DNA from: Propionibacteriaceae bacterium | GTDB taxonomy: Bacteria; Actinomycetota; Actinomycetes; Propionibacteriales; Propionibacteriaceae | Assembly (NCBI GenBank): GCA_030532575.1 | Contig: JAUNKV010000032.1 | Coordinates: forward strand, 1 to 33,636 | DNA length: 33,636 nucleotides | Reading direction: 5' to 3' | Shown: positions 31,946 to 33,636 of the stretch, one piece after another | Numbering within the stretch: the first letter of the stretch is position 1 | Layout of the letters: the number at the start of each line of letters is the position of its first letter | Notes under the pieces: generated by a model | Seen by the model: the letters and a program-made list of their open reading frames with translations, nothing else | What the model was told of the DNA's origin: nothing | Databases searched by the model: none | Translations under genes and position numbers: made by a program

Positions 31946-33474
31946 CCACCATCTCCCCCGCCCTGCTGGCCGGGATCGTCGAGGCCCTGGCGCCCCGGGT
32001 CCGAAGGCGTGTGGATGCGCTGCTGGAATCCCCGCCCGAGCTGGGATTGGTGGTGGACTTCGGCAATGCGACGGTGCGCGTGGCCCAGGTGGAGCAGCTC
32101 ACCGAACCTGAGCAGCTGAGCTGTGACTGCCTGCTGGCCCCGGCCTGCGCACACCGCGCTGTCGTCGCGCTGCTGCTGCCGGTGGCCGACGGTGAACCGT
32201 CAACCTCCCCCGAGGTTCCGCAGCCCGCGGCGGAGACTCCCGACAGCCCTCCCCTCAGCCCGGCGCAGCGTGACGCCGTCGCTGTGGTCTCGACCCATCT
32301 GCGGCACGCGCTGCTGGTGGGGTCGGCTCGGCTGAGCGCGGCGGATCGGGGCGAGCTGGCGGCTGATCTGCACCGGCTGCGCACCTTCGGCCTGGTGACG
32401 GCGGATCGGGGGCTGACCGGGTACGTGTCGTCGCTGCAGGGGCGGGGACGCCCCAACCTGCCGGGGTTCGCGGCCGCCCTGCTGAACCTGCACCAGCTGG
32501 AGCGGCTGGGTCCTGAGGACCCGGCCGGGGAGCTGCTGGGGCGGGCCAGGGAGAGCTACCGTGATGTCGGTGGGCTTCGGCTCACCCCGTTGAGCGCGGA
32601 GCCGATCCTCACCGCGTCGGGTTTCGCCGGTAGTCAGGTGAGTTTCCACGACTCCTCGGGCCGGGTCTGGAAACTCGCCAGGGTGCGTCCGGGCACGGCA
32701 CGCGACATCGTGACGCACTACCTGGCCGGGGAGACCTGGGCCGGGATCAGCGACTCGCACGCTGTGCTGTCGAGGCATCGTCTGCTGGTCTCGGATGCCA
32801 CTGCCCGCGACGACGGCAGGTTGGGCGGGGGCCGTCAGGTCCGGGCGGCCCGGGGTGAGGCCGCCATGCTGTGGGAGCAGGTGCCGGACGGGTACCGCGT
32901 CGTCTCAGGGCCGATCACCGGCGGCGACCGGACGTCGCTGGAGGTGGCGGGAGAGGCGCTGCGGCTGCTGCCGGTGGCCAGGGCGTTGGGGGCTGGACTC
33001 GCCACGGAGCTGTTCGGCGCGGCCCTCGGCACCGAGGTGACCTGCCTGGTGCGCGACGAGCACCTGCTGGGGATGCACTCCACCGGCGGGCTGATCCTCA
33101 TCCCTGAGGGCCTGGGTGACATCTGGTGGCCGGGCCTGGACCGGGTGGATCGTTCCTGGGCCAGCACCTTGCCCGAGGTCTCGCCGGTGGAGCCGGACGT
33201 GGACCCCGCCGACTGGATGGCGGTCTCACCCGAGGTTCAGGAGGTCACCGCCCGCTGGTGCGCCCGGGTACTGGAGGCCGGGCAGGTGGCACTCGAAGCA
33301 CCGTCACTGGCGGAGGACATCACCTGGCTGTCCCGGGCCGGTGCCCCCTTCGCATCCGAGCTGCTGCAGTCTCTGGCGGACTCCCGACAAGCAGGCCGAC
33401 GGCGCTTCGACGGCACCTGGGAACCAGACCCCGCCCCCTTGGCCCAAGCTTGGCTGGCCCTCAGCCAGTACTGA
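31942..33474 (+). CDS. SWIM zinc-finger protein
   Basis: A 510-residue protein with a SWIM-type zinc finger near its N-terminus: C61-x-C63, then C69-x-H71 (LSCDCLLAPACAHRAVV). A linker follows and then a long mixed domain without a motif I recognise. SWIM fingers bind DNA or proteins and occur in transposase, SWI/SNF and MEK kinase relatives. SWIM proteins also accompany MoxR-vWA-DUF5682 genes in many bacteria (Escherichia coli YehQ). The ATG overlaps the preceding stop. It is the last gene of the locus, and an intergenic repeat tract begins about 20 bp later. Confidence 0.88.
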   Translation: MTTISPALLAGIVEALAPRVRRRVDALLESPPELGLVVDFGNATVRVAQVEQLTEPEQLSCDCLLAPACAHRAVVALLLPVADGEPSTSPEVPQPAAETPDSPPLSPAQRDAVAVVSTHLRHALLVGSARLSAADRGELAADLHRLRTFGLVTADRGLTGYVSSLQGRGRPNLPGFAAALLNLHQLERLGPEDPAGELLGRARESYRDVGGLRLTPLSAEPILTASGFAGSQVSFHDSSGRVWKLARVRPGTARDIVTHYLAGETWAGISDSHAVLSRHRLLVSDATARDDGRLGGGRQVRAARGEAAMLWEQVPDGYRVVSGPITGGDRTSLEVAGEALRLLPVARALGAGLATELFGAALGTEVTCLVRDEHLLGMHSTGGLILIPEGLGDIWWPGLDRVDRSWASTLPEVSPVEPDVDPADWMAVSPEVQEVTARWCARVLEAGQVALEAPSLAEDITWLSRAGAPFASELLQSLADSRQAGRRRFDGTWEPDPAPLAQAWLALSQY

Positions 33475-33495
33475 TTTCCTCGGCCGAGTTGCACC

Positions 33496-33606
33496 ATTTC
33501 TCCGCTGGCTGAGCGGAATCCTTCTCCGCTGGTCGGAGCGGGACTATTTCTCCGCTGGTCGAGCCGGGATTCCCAATGCGGAGCGAGGGAATCCCGTGTC
33601 GAGACC
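33496..33606. repeat. Short degenerate intergenic repeats with an inverted repeat
   Basis: Three units built on TTCTCCGCTGGTCGGAGCGG-like sequence start at about 33496, 33522 and 33546. The third runs into an inverted repeat, GGGATTCCC (33566-33574) with GGGAATCCC (33587-33595), followed by GTGTCGAGACC. Ctggtcgag...tcgagacc motifs of this kind are scattered between genes in several actinobacterial genomes. Here the tract may end transcription of the preceding locus. No gene is visible in the last 160 bases. Confidence 0.65.
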
Positions 33607-33636
33607 CCGCGACCTTGCGCAGGGACCCGACCCCAG

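Noticed and set aside
33496-33606. Terminal short repeats as a CRISPR array
   Set aside because: Units are degenerate, adjacent without real spacers, and only three in number.
1-33636. tRNA or rRNA genes
   Set aside because: No cloverleaf or rRNA-like segment was noticed in the intergenic gaps, all of which are short. A tRNAscan run would settle this.

Overview
The window is GC-rich DNA with actinobacterial traits: GTG starts, strong codon bias, long antisense shadow frames and many ATGA/GTGA stop-start overlaps. Cobalamin synthesis, a respiratory nitrate reductase with molybdenum cofactor genes, and a mycobacterial-type zinc-free ribosomal protein cluster point to an actinobacterium, most likely of the Propionibacteriaceae. 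That placement is an inference from gene content; no rRNA is present.

Layout. (1) 1-2621, minus strand: moaA, moaD, mobA and the 5' end of narG, with a SufR-like Fe-S regulator (2664-3302) diverging from moaA across a 42-bp gap that holds a dyad. (2) 3293-9034, minus: a cobalamin operon under a cobalamin riboswitch (about 9070-9165). It encodes a ChlI-ChlD chelatase subunit, CobO, a CobB-CobC fusion and CobA. cobL and cobM (9193-11153) diverge from it. (3) 11247-13855, minus: a ZIP metal transporter and a secreted protein with a near-perfect 273-bp tandem repeat, ending exactly at an LPKTG motif. (4) 14033-16123: a divergent zinc-limitation cluster. rpmB-rpmG-rpsN on one side and rpmE2 plus an MRF-like degenerate CobW protein on the other share a candidate Zur site. 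(5) 16125-18850, minus: two paralogous single-pass membrane proteins of unknown function. (6) 18981-33474, plus: a 14.5-kb set of mostly overlapping genes. These are a DUF4132-like protein, a 1524-residue protein, a 701-residue paralog of its middle, a MoxR AAA+ ATPase, a DUF5682-vWA fusion and a SWIM zinc-finger protein. A vapBC toxin-antitoxin pair sits antisense between the two large paralogs, flanked by fragments of the same family.

How the parts work together. Region 1 makes molybdenum cofactor for the nitrate reductase encoded directly downstream. Region 2 makes corrinoid intermediates, with the chelatase operon probably shut down by cobalamin. Region 4 supplies zinc-free ribosomal proteins and probably a ribosome-hibernation cofactor when zinc is short. 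Region 6 is the most unusual part. It resembles, by component families, the Escherichia coli yehI/yehL/yehM/yehP/yehQ set (DUF4132, MoxR ATPase, DUF5682, vWA, SWIM), whose function is not established. It carries actinobacterial large accessory proteins, a DUF5682-vWA fusion and signs of tandem duplication with a toxin-antitoxin insertion or replacement.
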